Origin: an uncultured bacterium
GTDB lineage: Bacteria > Patescibacteriota > Gracilibacteria > Absconditabacterales > Absconditicoccaceae
Direction of reading: 5' to 3'
DNA length: 45,192 bases
Assembly: GCA_946611795.1 (NCBI GenBank)
Contig: CAMOEC010000004.1
Coordinates: forward strand, 1 to 45,192
Positions within the stretch are counted from its first letter, which is position 1. Every line of letters begins with the position of its first letter. A program made the position numbers and the translations under genes. Positions 1 to 12,075 of this stretch are shown here, piece after piece. The notes beneath the pieces are model-generated. The model was not told the origin of the DNA. It made no database searches and saw only the letters and a program-made list of their open reading frames with translations.

Positions 1-1
1 A

Positions 2-631
2 AAAATTCTTCATAACCTGTGAATTGACTTTATTAAACTTACAGACCAAGAATATTGTTGTTGATCTCCTGTTCTTAGAGCATGATTAAGAGAGGATTTT
101 GAGGAAATTAAACAAAAGAATATTCAGATTTTTAAGGAACATGCAGTATGACTTATTATTACCAATTGTCCTGCTTGTTATAATATGTTAAAGTATCAAT
201 ATAAGCTTGAAGAAGAGCATTGAATTAAAGTTGAACATATAACTCAGACATTAAAGAGATATGAGAATAAAATTAAGGCTCATAATGAAAATTGAGAAAT
301 AACTTATCATGATCCATGTCATCTATGAAGACATTCAGGTGTTTATGAAGAACCAAGAGATATCATTAAGAAATACTGATATAAGATAAATGAACTTAAA
401 AATAATAGAGAGAATTCTATGTGTTGCTGATGAGGTTGAGGTTTAGTTAATAATAACCCAGAATTATCTGAAAAAATATGTAATCAAGTATTATCTGAAG
501 TAGGGGAGTGAAATACAATGACTTCTCCTTGCCCTATGTGTTATTTTCAATTTAGAAAGTATGCTTGAGATAAAAATATTAAGGTTAAAGAATTCTCTGA
601 AATTGTTTTAGAAAAGGTAGAAAATAAATAA
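2..631 (+). CDS. Fe-S oxidoreductase, CCG domain (GlcF/HdrD-like), 5'-truncated
   Basis: With TGA=Gly: ...DQEYCCGSPVLRAG...NCPACYNML...YHDPCHLGRHSGVYEEPR...MCCGGGGGLVNNN...; two CCG-type cysteine motifs; stop TAA overlaps the next ATG (TAATG). Confidence 0.85.
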
Positions 632-1011
632 TGGCTGATAGAGTAGTAAGAAATCCAAATGCTATATGTACTCATTGTTGATTATGTAGAAATGTTTGTC
701 CTGCATATAAGGTTTTACAGGATGAAATAGTTTCTCCAAGAGGTAAAAACATCGCAATATACTCATTTATAGATAATAAAATCCAGATCGACTGAAAATA
801 TTTCTATGAATATTGTAATGGATGTGAGGCTTGTTTGGCAGTTTGTCCTGTTAAACGGTGATTTGATGCTATAAGAGCAAGAGAACAGATAGTAAAAAAT
901 TGATTCAAATCTAAGGCGAACGAAGAAATGCTTGAAAATATAAGGAAGCGAAGAAATCCTTTTTGAGAAGTTCAGCAATGAAAAACTCCTGATAAATTAT
1001 ACTGTTGTTAA
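631..1011 (+). CDS. 4Fe-4S dicluster ferredoxin-like protein
   Basis: CTHCGLCRNVCPAYK and CNGCEACLAVCP motifs; continuous frame with TGA=Gly. Confidence 0.8.
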
Positions 1012-1037
1012 TTTTTTAGTGATTTGTTAATTAAAAT

Positions 1038-2189
1038 ATGAAGAGTTATTCTGATAATATCCATAACTTAATCTATAATGTTGATGCATCACATCTTTTT
1101 TCTAATGAAGAAGTTGAAGTTTTTATTCCTGAAACTAAATCAGAAGTAAAAGATATTGTAGAGAAAGCTATTAAAGAAAATAAGAAAGTAATTTGTAGAT
1201 GAGGATGAACTAATCTTGTTTGAAATTGTTTACCATTAAAAGATTCAGTTATTATTGATACCTCAAAACTAAATGCAATTATAGAAAGATGAGATGATTA
1301 TGTGGTTGTTGAACCTTGAATAAACTTAGATATTCTAAATAGAGAGCTTTCTGTAGATAATCATTTCTTCCCAGTTGTTTTATGATCTCATGCTTGAGCT
1401 TTAATATGATGAATGATAGCTACAAATTGAGCATGAATGAGAGCTATTAAATACTGAAAGATGGAGGATTGGGTAGAGGAGTTAGAGGTATTAGTAGTTA
1501 ATAAAGATAAGAAAGTTGAGATTATAAGGCTTATATGAGATGAGTGTAAGGATTTCTTATGATCTGAATGAGAGTTATGAATTGTGCTAGAAGCAAAATT
1601 AAAAATAATAAAAAGACCTGATTCAAAGAGTATCCAAATTAAAATGTTTGAAGACCTTTCAGAAAGTCTATCATTTGTTAAAGAAGTTAAAAGTTCGAAT
1701 AACCAAAATCTTTCTGCTTTAGAAATAATTAATCCAGTTACGGCTGAATTAATTGAAGGTAAAAAGCTCTATTATGTATTAGTAGAGTATGAAGACTCCT
1801 CTACTTGAACTATTAGAGATGAGAAACAAATTAAAGAAGCTTGGTCAAAAAGAGATGCTTGTTATGCTGTTTGTGTTAATGCTTGATATGATCAGATAGA
1901 AGATCCAATGATTCCAGATGATAAATTTGAAGAATTCTTTAAATGGTTTGAAGATAAGAATTTACCTGTCTTTTGACATATAGGTATTTGAGTTCTTCAT
2001 CCTCATTTTAAAGAGTGACAAGAAGATTTAATTGAAGAAATGTATAAATTAGTTCAGAAATTATGATGAGAAGTTTCTTGAGAACACTGAATAGGTAGAA
2101 AGAAACAAAGTTATGTATCAGAAGAATATGTTAATGAGGTTAAAAAGTTAAAAGATAAGCGAGATAGCAATAATGTATTCTGATATTAA
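1038..2189 (+). CDS. FAD-binding oxidase, GlcD / D-lactate dehydrogenase-like
   Basis: ICRGGGTNLVGNCLP (PP-loop), PVVLGSHAGALIGGMIATNGAGMRAIKYG; in frame with ORF 1584..1808. Confidence 0.85.
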
Positions 2190-2273
2190 TAGATAAAATA
2201 ATCTGATTTTTTAAAACTGTGAGTAATATCACATATGTCAATCAAATCATTATTTAACTAGATAAACAACAGA

Positions 2274-2305
2274 AGACTTAAGCTAAAATGCTTAGGTCTT
2301 TTTTT
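2274..2305 (+). terminator. Intrinsic terminator
   Basis: AGACTTAAG-ctaaaatg-CTTAGGTCT followed by T-run. Confidence 0.8.
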
Positions 2306-2366
2306 GATTAAAATTAAAAAATAATTAAAATGATGATAGATAAAACATTTTAAAACAAAAAGATAA

Positions 2367-3059
2367 ATGAAATCAGATAGAATAAAAGCATTAAATGCTC
2401 AATTTGAAATCAATTATAATAGTTGAACTCAAGAACAAACAGATAAACATTGTAGAATAAAGCAATGAAATTTTCCTATAATAATTTCAGCTCCTCATGC
2501 AGTAAATCATATAAGAAATTGAGAGCTTTTAAAAGCAGATCTCCAAACTTGATGAATTGCTTTATATCTATCTGAAAAATTTAATTTATCATGTATCTAT
2601 TCGACTTCATCTCTTGTTTGAGATCCGAATTTTGATAATTATGAAAATTCTGAATATAAAAAGCTTCTCAAAGAATATATTTCAAACAATAATATTAAAC
2701 TCTTAGTAGATCTTCATTGATGTTGGTCTGAAAGAGACTTTGCTATTGAACTTTGAACTTGATGAGATACTCATAAAAACCTACTTTGAAACCAAAAGTT
2801 ATTAAGCATTATACAAGATAACTTATCATCTTCTCTAAATTCATATCTAAAACATAATCAGCAAAGTATAACACTAAATTCAATATTTCCAGCATCTAAT
2901 CCAAATACAGTATCTTCTTTCACTTCATCTCAGCTTAAAATTCCATCAATACAAATTGAGATTAATAAATCTCTAAGAGAAGAAAAAAACTTGGATCTTT
3001 TAATCCAAGCTCTTGAAAATATTATAGAACAGTTATTAGAATATTTTTCTACTAATTAA
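2367..3059 (+). CDS. N-formylglutamate amidohydrolase-like protein
   Basis: ISAPHAVNHIRNGELLKADLQTGGIALYL...LLVDLHG...; 231 codons with TGA=Gly. Confidence 0.55.
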
Positions 3060-4521
3060 CATGTGATATAAGACTTCTATTACATACTACTTCAAATAAT
3101 TCACTTCAGAAGAAGATTTTATTTTCCTTTAATGAATTCTTCTTTTCTAATAATCTTTTACTATGCTTTCTATTCAACTTCTTAATTTCTCTACTAAGGA
3201 AGTATATAGCTAATAATAACGCTATAAAATCTGCTGTAGCTCAAGCATATAATATTCCCATTATTCAGAAAGTGTGTCCTAGAATAAAGAAAGCTGGAAT
3301 TAGAATAATAACTTGTCTTGATAATGATAAGAATGCACTATTTTTACTTTTTCAAATAGATTGGAAGAATACTCATGCTGGAATTTGAACTCACATTCAG
3401 ACACAGAAGAATAAGAAGATTCTAAATGCTAAGCAAGCAAATTCTATATATAATTCATCTCAATTTCCAAATATTCAGATAATCTTTTCAGGAATGCTTT
3501 GGAAAAGAATAAATGCAATAATACTGATGGTAACTCAAGTCTTTAGTACTAATTTTAAAGCCTCTTTTACTCTGTCATAGTTTTTAGCTCAATAGTTGTA
3601 TCATACAATTGGCTGAGAACCAACAGAAACTCAGATAATAATACTAGTTAATATCATATTAACTTTCATTACTATTCAAATAACAGTAATAGGAATTTCT
3701 GATCAGAATTTTGATAATGCTCAGTATTTTACTAATAAATTATTAGAAACTGCCATAACAGCTACAATGCTAATCTGATTAATGAAACTACTTATTCATA
3801 ATCACATAATCTTAGCTGTAGTTCAGAAATCAATATGGAATGATTTTCTTGTTAAACTAACAGTATTAAGTTTACTTACATATCAAGCATTTAAAACAAA
3901 GGTAATAAACTGACTGATAATTGTAGCATAAGCAGCTCATGCCATTCAAAGACCTAAACCAAAGATAAACCATCAGTCTAAAATAGTATTTATAACAGCT
4001 CAAGCTATCATAGAAAACATTGCGAATTTTGGATTTCAGTCTGCTCTAATGATAGAGTTTAACGTTACTCATATCATAACAAATGGTACTCATAACATGA
4101 TTATTGAACCATATGTCATGGCGTAATCTCTTAATGCGTCTGTACATCAAAAAAGATTCAAAAGCTGTGGTAAGAAAAGATATCATAACACAGCAAAAAC
4201 AACAGAAACAAGTACTGACATACTGATACCATTAGCAACTCATTTCGCAGCTTCTTCTTTCTTTTTTTCTCATAACTTTAAACTTAAATAGCTAGCAGAT
4301 CAATCTCAGAATAATAATGCAAATCAAAGGCAAACCATCATCAATGGAAATACGATATTTGTTGCTCCATTTGCTAGATAATCAACACCTCTTCAGATAA
4401 AAATCTGATCTACAATATTATATAATGCATTAACAATAAAGGAAATTATACAAGGGATAGAAAATTTTAATAGCAATTTAGAAACCTTCTCCTTTCATAA
4501 AAAAGCTCAACCATCTTTCAT
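3052..4521 (-). CDS. MATE family efflux transporter
   Basis: Minus-strand frame MKDGGAFLWKEKVSKLLLKFSIPCIISFIVNALYNIVDQIFIG...; multiple TM segments, MATE-like start. Confidence 0.8.
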
Positions 4522-4602
4522 AATTTTTTCTTACATCATTTCATAAAAAAACTCAAGCTGTAAACTTATATGAAAATGGCTTATGAATACAATATGTAAT
4601 TT

Positions 4603-5052
4603 CTAATAATCAAGAACATAGTTCAGAGGTCAGATATTGGTGCTATTAACTATCATATCTGCTCAAAATTCTCAGGTTTTTAACCTCCATCAATGTTCAA
4701 CCGCTTTATCTATGAAGTAATTATAGATTTTTTCTGCTTCTTTATAAGGTGCTGAGTGAACAAAATCTAGCTTAGTTCCTTTTAAACTTCTTCCGTATAA
4801 TGTAAAATTAGAAATAAGTAAGACTTCTCAATGTATGTCTTCTAATGTAGTATTGATGTTTCAGTCTTCTCATGTTAAACATTTTAGAATAGGAATCTTC
4901 TTTACAATTCTAGATACTTTATCTTCATAATTATCTAGATCCTCAGTACTTATTCATAGATAAATAATAATTCATTTTCAGATTTCTCTATGAATATTTT
5001 CTTCTTTAATATCTAATATCGCTTTATCTACTTGTTGGATTACGAGTCTCAT
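4603..5052 (-). CDS. dtd: D-aminoacyl-tRNA deacylase
   Basis: MRLVIQQVDKA...EVLLISNFTLYGRSLKGTKLDF...GADMIVNSTNIGPLNYVLDY*; Dtd-like SQFTL and N..GP motifs. Confidence 0.8.
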
Positions 5053-5261
5053 AATATTGAATAATAATAAATTTACTCAATATTATTTAAGAGCTAATCA
5101 ATATCAATCAATAAAAATCTAAATTACACATTGTGATCAAATACTTTTTTCTTTATAAACTAAATGACAAACAAATAGTACTATTTACTAACTGGTAAAT
5201 TGACATAATTAAAAAGTATTAAAAAATTTGCAAAATATTTTTTTTGATGTATAATAATAAC

Positions 5262-5947
5262 GTCATCAAGAAATAATAAGTAATTTCATGATGGAACTAG
5301 AGAGATCATTAATACTGTCTATGTAATGAAAAATGTACTTCATTTGCTTTGATTATTATTGCTGAATGTGCAAATCATTCTATACTATTAATTAAGAATA
5401 TCACTTAGTTAATTAATTTCTTTACTTTTATGAAGTAGGGGAGCGATAATCGAGGTTGAAATTTCTCTTAAGGTAACCTTATATGATTGAGAGCCTTTAA
5501 CTAATAAATTAAACGACTATTAGTTTAATGAGAAATCGATTCATGATATCTAATATTGGTTCTTATTATTAATTATTCCGTTTTAAAATAGTTTTAAGCA
5601 TTGCTATAGCCTTTAGCAGTTAACTTATTAGTCTATTATGAAATATTAATACAATATTAGCGATGTTATGAAAATAATGAATTTAGGCATTTTGATTTTA
5701 ATATTGTAGGTTAGAAATATCTATCTTTCCAAAAATAAGGTCTTTGGAATAATCTATCCTTCTCTTAATGAATAATTAAGATAAAAAATATTAAGATTTG
5801 CTATCTTGTGTTAATCAAAAATTTAGGGTAGCCTAATGATACATAAGATACTATATTTGTTAATAGCTTATATAGCAGTCATAGGGCATCTACATAGACT
5901 TAATCTCTATGGGATTTGAAGTGGATATTAGTTCACTTCTTTTTTTT
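5262..5947 (+). ncRNA. Candidate large structured RNA (~690 nt), family unassigned
   Basis: No ORF in either code; TTTGCA-N17-TATAAT upstream (5227-5255); series of local hairpins (e.g. TTCCAAA..TTTGGAA, CTTAAT..ATTAAG, TTAAAC..GTTTAA, CATAGA..TCTATG); intrinsic terminator at 3' end. Confidence 0.5.
5918..5947 (+). terminator. Intrinsic terminator of the candidate ncRNA
   Basis: GAAGTG-gatattagtt-CACTTC followed by 8 T. Confidence 0.8.
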
Positions 5948-5958
5948 AATTTGAAAAA

Positions 5959-7491
5959 TTATTTTCTTATATTATCAATTTCAGACTTTAATCTTTTTAG
6001 AATATTGAAATTACATGCTCCTACAATAAGATAGAAAACTACTCATATTAAACAAATATCAACTACCATAAGCCATCTATTTCAATCTACATCAATAATA
6101 GAACTTTTTCAATAATAGATTCATAATCAGAGGATAATAAAGAGTATAATATTCTTTATGATGAACTTATAATTAAATGTTAAGCTAAATTTCTCTTTTT
6201 TTAATAGATATAATGATAATCACCAAGTATAAATGGTACTTAATCAGAATGCGATTCAAGCTCAATAAATACCTATGGTATTAATCAAAATATAAGAGGA
6301 AATTATAGTAAGTAAACAAGCAATTCAAGTAATATAAACTCTTTCTCTTACTTTTCACATTCAAGCTAATACACTATAATTAAATCATCAGAGTTGACTG
6401 AATAGTAAGAATATTCAAGTAATCTCAAGTAATATTCAAGAAGTTAGATATTGTTTACCAAATAATGCTATTGAGATTTCAGGTCAAAGAGAAATTAAAA
6501 GTGTAGAAAAACTTAACAAGAGAACTGAAAAATAATTATAGAAGAACGAATAGAGGAGTCATAGTTTATAATTATCCTTTTTCTCAATTAGTTCAGATAC
6601 AACAGGGAAGATTAATCCCATTATTGGTCAAATTAAGCTTGTTCAAATATAAAACAAACTCAAAAAATTAGAATAATATCAAGCATTCTCAGCTCAAATA
6701 AAGTATAATACCATTTGCTGAATGATTTGACCAAAGAGAGTACCTATTCAAGATCATATAAAAGACCGCAAAGCATATTTAATATATTTTTTGAGTACTC
6801 CCCTATCAACCTTGAATTCTCACTGCATAATATCACTGCGATATTTTTTATAGAGAATAAATCATACTAAAATTCATACAGCTGTTCATAAAATCCAGTT
6901 TAAGCTGTACCATTCGATATTTCATCTTCATGAAAAGAAACAGAAGATAGTAAAAAGAAGAATAAACACCCATTGAATAAAAGGTATGAGTTGGGTTTCA
7001 AATGTTCTCTGAAAAGATCTAAAAATAGTTTGTAATACTTGAAAGATATTATTCAAAAAGAAATATACACAGAAGTATTTAAGTATTAAAGCAGAATGTT
7101 CACTTTGGAAATAATGTATAGCCAACCAATCACTTCAGAACCACAATCATGCGGCTATAAGAAATCATGTAGCAATTTGCACTCAAAGACTAAGCCAAAC
7201 CGTTGTCTTTATATTATTATATTCCTTTTTAAGATAGAATCTTGGTATAAAATACTGTAGACTTTCTGTTAATCCAAGATCATTATAAGTATATAAGAAG
7301 GTTACCAATGAAACTATACTATACATTACTCCAAAATCAGCAACAGAGACTTCTGGTGAATTGGATATAAATAGCCTAACAAAGTATCATAATGGTGCTG
7401 TTAAATATCAGAAAAAATAGAGCCAAAATCATCTTTGTATTAGCTTTTTACTAAGTGTTTCATCTGTAAGAAGATTTGTTTTTTTAGTCAT
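5959..7491 (-). CDS. Polysaccharide flippase / Wzx-like membrane protein
   Basis: 511-codon minus-strand frame with many TM segments: MTKKTNLLTDETLSKKLIQRG...APLGYFVRLFISNSPEVSVADFGVMYSIVSLVTFLYTYNDLGLTESLQYFIPRFYLKKE. Confidence 0.7.
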
Positions 7492-7548
7492 TTAGTTTTA
7501 TTAAATAATTGGAATTTATATTATAAATCTGCAATTAGAAAGCAACAA

Positions 7549-7575
7549 AAAAGACTCAGAATTAACTGAGTCTTT
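7549..7575 (-). terminator. Intrinsic terminator (potentially bidirectional)
   Basis: AAGACTCAG-aatta-ACTGAGTCTTT. Confidence 0.75.
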
Positions 7576-7594
7576 ATATAATTAACAATAATAA

Positions 7595-8278
7595 CTAGAA
7601 CATGTAAACATATCTTAATTGTCATTTGTTTTGGTATAGACATTTTCAATCGCTACCAATTGAATTTTCGGTTCATTCTTTCATAGTTGTAGTAGATTTA
7701 CCCATTTCAGTAACAGTATCAAATTTTGTACATAATTTCCAATCTTTTAAATCGTCAGTAATTCCAATTGAACTTAAAAAGTTTGATCATCATTCAGTTT
7801 CTGTTCTAGCCATAAGAACATATCATCAATGAGTTAAAGTGTTTTTCATGACACGCATATATCAATATTGTCATGATCAAACCCAATCACCTCCAGCTGT
7901 ATCACATTCGGATTTATTACCTGGTTCTTTTTGGGTATTTCATGATTTTGTAAAACAGAATCAGTTATTTCTGTTTGGATCAGCAGGAAGAGAAGAAAGC
8001 TCAACAACTTTCATTAATTCTTCTTTAACTGTATCTGCAGTAACCATTTTATTGTCAACATCATTTTCTGTGCTACCAGACCATGGATAATCTCATCTAT
8101 TGTTATAATATGAGAGGATAGCTGAACCTAATTGTGAAAGATCAGATCTTCTGGCTGCATCTCTTGCTGATGATTGAGCACCTTGAAGTCTAGGAAGAAG
8201 TGCTGCAGATAGAATACCAATAATTACGACAACTATAAGCATTTCTACAAGCGTAAAACCTTTTTTGAAGTTTTTCAT
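7595..8278 (-). CDS. Type IV pilin / pseudopilin-like protein with N-terminal methylation motif
   Basis: MKNFKKGFTLVEMLIVVVIIGILSAALLPRLQGAQSSARDAARRSDLSQLGSAILSYYNNR, continuing through TGA=Gly to TAG at 7595. Confidence 0.85.
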
Positions 8279-8554
8279 GTATAAAAAGTATAAAAATAAA
8301 AGAAAAAATTTAACTTCAATTTTTTTAGGAAAAATAAGTCTCTTTTCAAGAAGAATTAATGTTTGTAATACTAAAATCAGTTGACATAATTAATTATAAA
8401 CGACTATAATATAGCTTTATTGTAATACATGATTGAATATATATTGTTATTGTTACTGAAAATATATGAAATTAGAATTTAATTAACATTTTTGGTTTGA
8501 TTTTTTATGATAAATAATCATAGATGTGTACGTTTAGTTTTAAATCATAAATAA

Positions 8555-8998
8555 ATGCAAAACTATCAGAGAATTTTGTTGACTTGCGTAGTTATACTTT
8601 TGTGAATATTAATATATTTTGCACTATATTGTGTTGAATGATATTCTTTGTATGATGCTAATAATATACTCTATAATTGAGAATTGTTCGCTTCTTGAAA
8701 TAAGAGAAAATTATATCTCTTTTTGTTTTACCTATTATCATTTGCTTCTTTATGATTATTTACGTCTTTTATTAAGAGACAAAAGTATCTTTTGATTTTT
8801 TTCTGATTATTTATTTTGTTATTTTGATGGAAACTTCTTACGTCATGATTGACAGCTTGTGTGCGGTGATATTGTAGTTTTTATTGATATGTTGATCTAT
8901 TGATATATTTATTTATCTCATTAGCATTAGCTTTTGTGGTTTCTTTATTATGTTTATTAGCTTATTATTTTTATAAGTTTTTGAAAAAGAAAAAATAG
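8555..8998 (+). CDS. Hypothetical membrane protein
   Basis: 148-codon frame with TGA=Gly, strongly hydrophobic. Confidence 0.6.
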
Positions 8999-9052
8999 AA
9001 AATTTGTATACCAATAAAAAACTTAGATAATAATAAAAAGCTTAGATAATAA

Positions 9053-9079
9053 CAAAAAGCTAGAGTCAAACCCTAGCTT
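9053..9079 (-). terminator. Intrinsic terminator for the minus-strand genes
   Basis: Minus strand AAGCTAG...CTAGCTT followed by TTTTGTT. Confidence 0.6.
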
Positions 9080-9263
9080 AATGATGGATAATAAGATTCA
9101 TAAATAATGAATACATGATGTAAACGAATCCTACCAGCACTGAAGAATAGAATAATACGATGTAAGCAAGTGCAATACGATCTTTCTTTATCATTCTATA
9201 ACATTCAGCAATAGCCTGTAAATTTGAGCAACTAATGTGCTCTTCTTTCTCTTTATTAACCAT
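9078..9263 (-). CDS. Small hypothetical membrane protein
   Basis: MVNKEKEEHISCSNLQAIAECYRMIKKDRIALAYIVLFYSSVLVGFVYIMYSLFMNLIIHH; one TM segment; no TGA. Confidence 0.55.
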   Translation of the reverse strand: MVNKEKEEHISCSNLQAIAECYRMIKKDRIALAYIVLFYSSVLVGFVYIMYSLFMNLIIHH

Positions 9264-9320
9264 AATATTTGTTATTTTATTGTTGAACTACTTTATACTT
9301 ATTATCCCTTCTATAACAAG

Positions 9321-9641
9321 TTATTTCTTCTTTCATTTTTTATTCTTAAGATATATTTTCACATTCTTGTGTAATATCTTTAAAGATTCAGCAAATAATC
9401 CTACTTCAAGTAATAGTAATAAAGAAACCCATGCTATTAATAGACTCTTTCATTTAGAAAACGAACTTATCACTTCATAGATACCATGTAACATAACAAA
9501 GAAGAAAAACACAGTAATAAGAAAATCAATAACAATAATTTTCGTTGTTCATTTTTTTATCTTGTTATGAATTTTGAAAGAAATTAGGCTTTTCTTTCTC
9601 TGTTGTTCTTTAAAGTTCTTTGTTTTTGTTTTTTTTACCAT
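9321..9641 (-). CDS. Hypothetical membrane protein
   Basis: 107-codon frame with TGA=Gly; Lys-rich ends and two hydrophobic segments. Confidence 0.5.
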
Positions 9642-9804
9642 AGAGTATTACAAGCAATAAATCTATATTCTTATTGATAAGTATACATACATTAAAAAAT
9701 AAGTCAAATTCATATGCTTTATTATTCGCTATTTAATAATTTTTTTGTTGATTTTAAGCTGATATTTACTACTATACTAAAAATTTATTTTTTATAAAGC
9801 TCTT

Positions 9805-10863
9805 ATGTGAATAGTTTTTTGATTCGGTATTTTTTTAGTATGCTCTTGAATGTTTCTATATGATTTATGGAGAATAACAAAGATATTCAATTTTGATGTT
9901 AAACTATGTGTATTATTATGAGTAAGTTTACTCCTTGCTATGTTATCATTCTTTACAATATGGTATCAATGAGAGAATAAAATTCTAACTATTCTTTGAA
10001 CATTTGCTTCTCGAATCTTTGTTCTTTCTTTCTTACTTCTTTGATTACTCTTACTTGAACATATTATTTCAATCCGGTATAAAGTAAATAAGCGAATTGT
10101 AATTGCTGTAATATTGCTAATTCTTGGTATCTGATTCTTCTTTGCTCTTCATACGAAGATAACACATCTTGATATTCAATCAGATAAAATTGAGAAAGAT
10201 TTAAAGATCTTAATGGTCTCAGATATCCATGTAGATTATGTAATGTCTAAAATTCATCTAAATAAAATTAAGAACTATATTCAAAATGAGAAGCCAGATT
10301 TAGTATTGATTGTTTGAGATCTTCTAAACAGGCCTCATTCTTGATACTTAAAATATTATGAAATGTTTAATGATGAGATAAAAGTTCCTATTTATGCAGT
10401 AATGTGAAATCATGATGTGATGTGAAATACTTCAATAATTCAAGATGTATCAAATATTTCATCAATAAAACTACTAAATAATTGAGTTACAGAAACTAAT
10501 TGAATAAGACTTGTTAGTATTGTTGATAAATCAATCTGGAGACAGTATTCAGTTGATGATATCATGGCTCAAACAAATTTTGATAATGATAATAGTAAGT
10601 TTACAATATTTTTGACTCATCAACCAATACATTTAGATAAATTAAAGAATTATAATATCGATTTAGAGCTAGCATGACATACACACCGTGGACAAATCCT
10701 TTGATTCCGTCAGTTGGTATACTTTATGAATGATTATTGATATTGAAGATATGACCAAGATTGAAAAATAGCTTTTGTTTCTCAATGATTATGAGTATGG
10801 TGATTACCATTCAGATTCTGAACACAAAGTGAAATGGTTGAGATTAATCTTAAGAAGAAATAA
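9805..10863 (+). CDS. Membrane-anchored metallophosphoesterase (YkuE-like)
   Basis: LMVSDIHVDY...LVLIVGDLLNRP...YAVMGNHDVMGN...IFLTHQP...ELAGHTHRGQ: full calcineurin-like motif set. Confidence 0.85.
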
Positions 10864-10864
10864 T

Positions 10865-11521
10865 ATGATTAGTGATAAACAGCTAAAGTATCAAAAAGCA
10901 CTTTATTATGAAATTTTTAATAAAGAAGAATATTGATTTTTAAAAGAAGATATTCTATCTGCTAAAATAATTTTTGATATATGAGGTCATGTTGGTTATT
11001 TTTCTGAATGGTGTAGAAAATATAATAAAGATGCTGAAATCTACTTTTTTGAACCAGTAAAATCCTCATTCAATCAAGCAATAGAACTTCTTTGAAATGA
11101 TGATAAAATTAAACTTTTTAACTATTGAATTTCTAATAAATCAGAAAAGTCTACGCTGCTCCTGAATCAAGATAAATCAATGCAAAGTAGTAAATTCTCA
11201 TCATTTCTTAATCCTAATTGAATACCTGAAAAAGTAAATTTTATAACATTAAAAGAAATAGTAGGATCAAATCATATCAATATAATTGATGTTGTTAAAA
11301 TTGATATTGAATGAATGGAATTTGAAGTATTAAACAACCTTGAGCAAACAATATGGGGTAAAATAAATACGTTAGCTATAGAAGTTCATATTCTAAATGA
11401 TGAACTTGAAAATCAGTGGAAGATATTATCTCAAAAGCTTCAAAGTGAGTTTCCTAAAAATAATATTATTCAATCACCATATACCGATAAGATATTCCTT
11501 TCATATTCTACCAGAACATAG
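10865..11521 (+). CDS. FkbM family methyltransferase
   Basis: IIFDIGGHVGYFSEWCRKYNKDAEIYFFEPV...INIIDVVKIDIEGMEFEVLNNL. Confidence 0.8.
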
Positions 11522-11596
11522 TTTTTTATACACAAAAAGTTGAATTCAGTGAATTAAATCATTATAAAATTTCTGACAAAAACAAATATTAAAGCT

Positions 11597-12061
11597 ATGG
11601 AAATATTAGAATTAAAAGAAAAATTTAAGGAACTCGTAGAAATCCTTGGAACTGCGAAAATGGATCATAGGATTGTTGTTGACTGTTGTCTTATGCTCTT
11701 TCAGAAAGGTGCATATCTTTATGATAGACTTCCTGAAATTGAACAATGCTTGGCATCTTTCCCTTCCACTACCTCAGCTGATGTTGTTAAGAAATTTAAC
11801 ATCATTCAATGCATCTTGTCAGTCGGAAGAACAGAAGTCTATAGGGCTTCAAACTTCATTCCTGCTAACTTAGCTGCACAAGGTGAGGAGACTACGACAA
11901 AAACTATTTGTTTTGCTTGGGTAAATCTTCATGATATTGAAGTAGATACGCCAAGCAATGTGGCAATTAAAAATGTTCTAAGAGACAAAATCTGCCAAAT
12001 CTATGATGATTTCGTGCAGCCATATCAAGTCCTAGAACAACTTTCAAAGCGTAAGGTATAA
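11597..12061 (+). CDS. UGA-free cassette ORF A, 154-aa protein of unknown function
   Basis: Uninterrupted in the standard code; Gly as GGN; TTGAAT-N17-TATAAA at 11540-11568; terminator immediately downstream. Confidence 0.75.
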   Translation: MEILELKEKFKELVEILGTAKMDHRIVVDCCLMLFQKGAYLYDRLPEIEQCLASFPSTTSADVVKKFNIIQCILSVGRTEVYRASNFIPANLAAQGEETTTKTICFAWVNLHDIEVDTPSNVAIKNVLRDKICQIYDDFVQPYQVLEQLSKRKV

Positions 12062-12075
12062 CCCTGCGCTTTTTT
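12046..12075 (+). terminator. Intrinsic terminator of cassette A
   Basis: AAAGCGtAAGG-tata-ACCcTgCGCTTTTTT. Confidence 0.7.

Noticed and set aside
5425-5480. Possible rRNA fragment (gtaggggagcgataatcgaggttgaa)
   Set aside because: Short resemblance only; a similar gtaggggag string recurs inside coding sequence (~500 and ~27500).
5371-5920. tmRNA interpretation (CAAATC...GATTTG acceptor-like pairing and T-loop-like CATAGACTTAATCTCTATG)
   Set aside because: No 5' tmRNA consensus, no convincing tag ORF, no CCA end; pairing is low-information in AT-rich DNA. Left as an unassigned ncRNA candidate.
7626-8090. ORF-track plus-strand ORFs 7626..7832 and 7839..8090
   Set aside because: Antisense to the pilin gene (7595..8278 minus); no coding signature.
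9001-9065. Short tandem repeat aaaaa(g)cttagataataa
   Set aside because: Two to three short AT-rich copies next to a terminator; no evident function.
11646-11873. ORF-track 11646..11873 plus strand
   Set aside because: Alternative frame wholly inside cassette ORF A.
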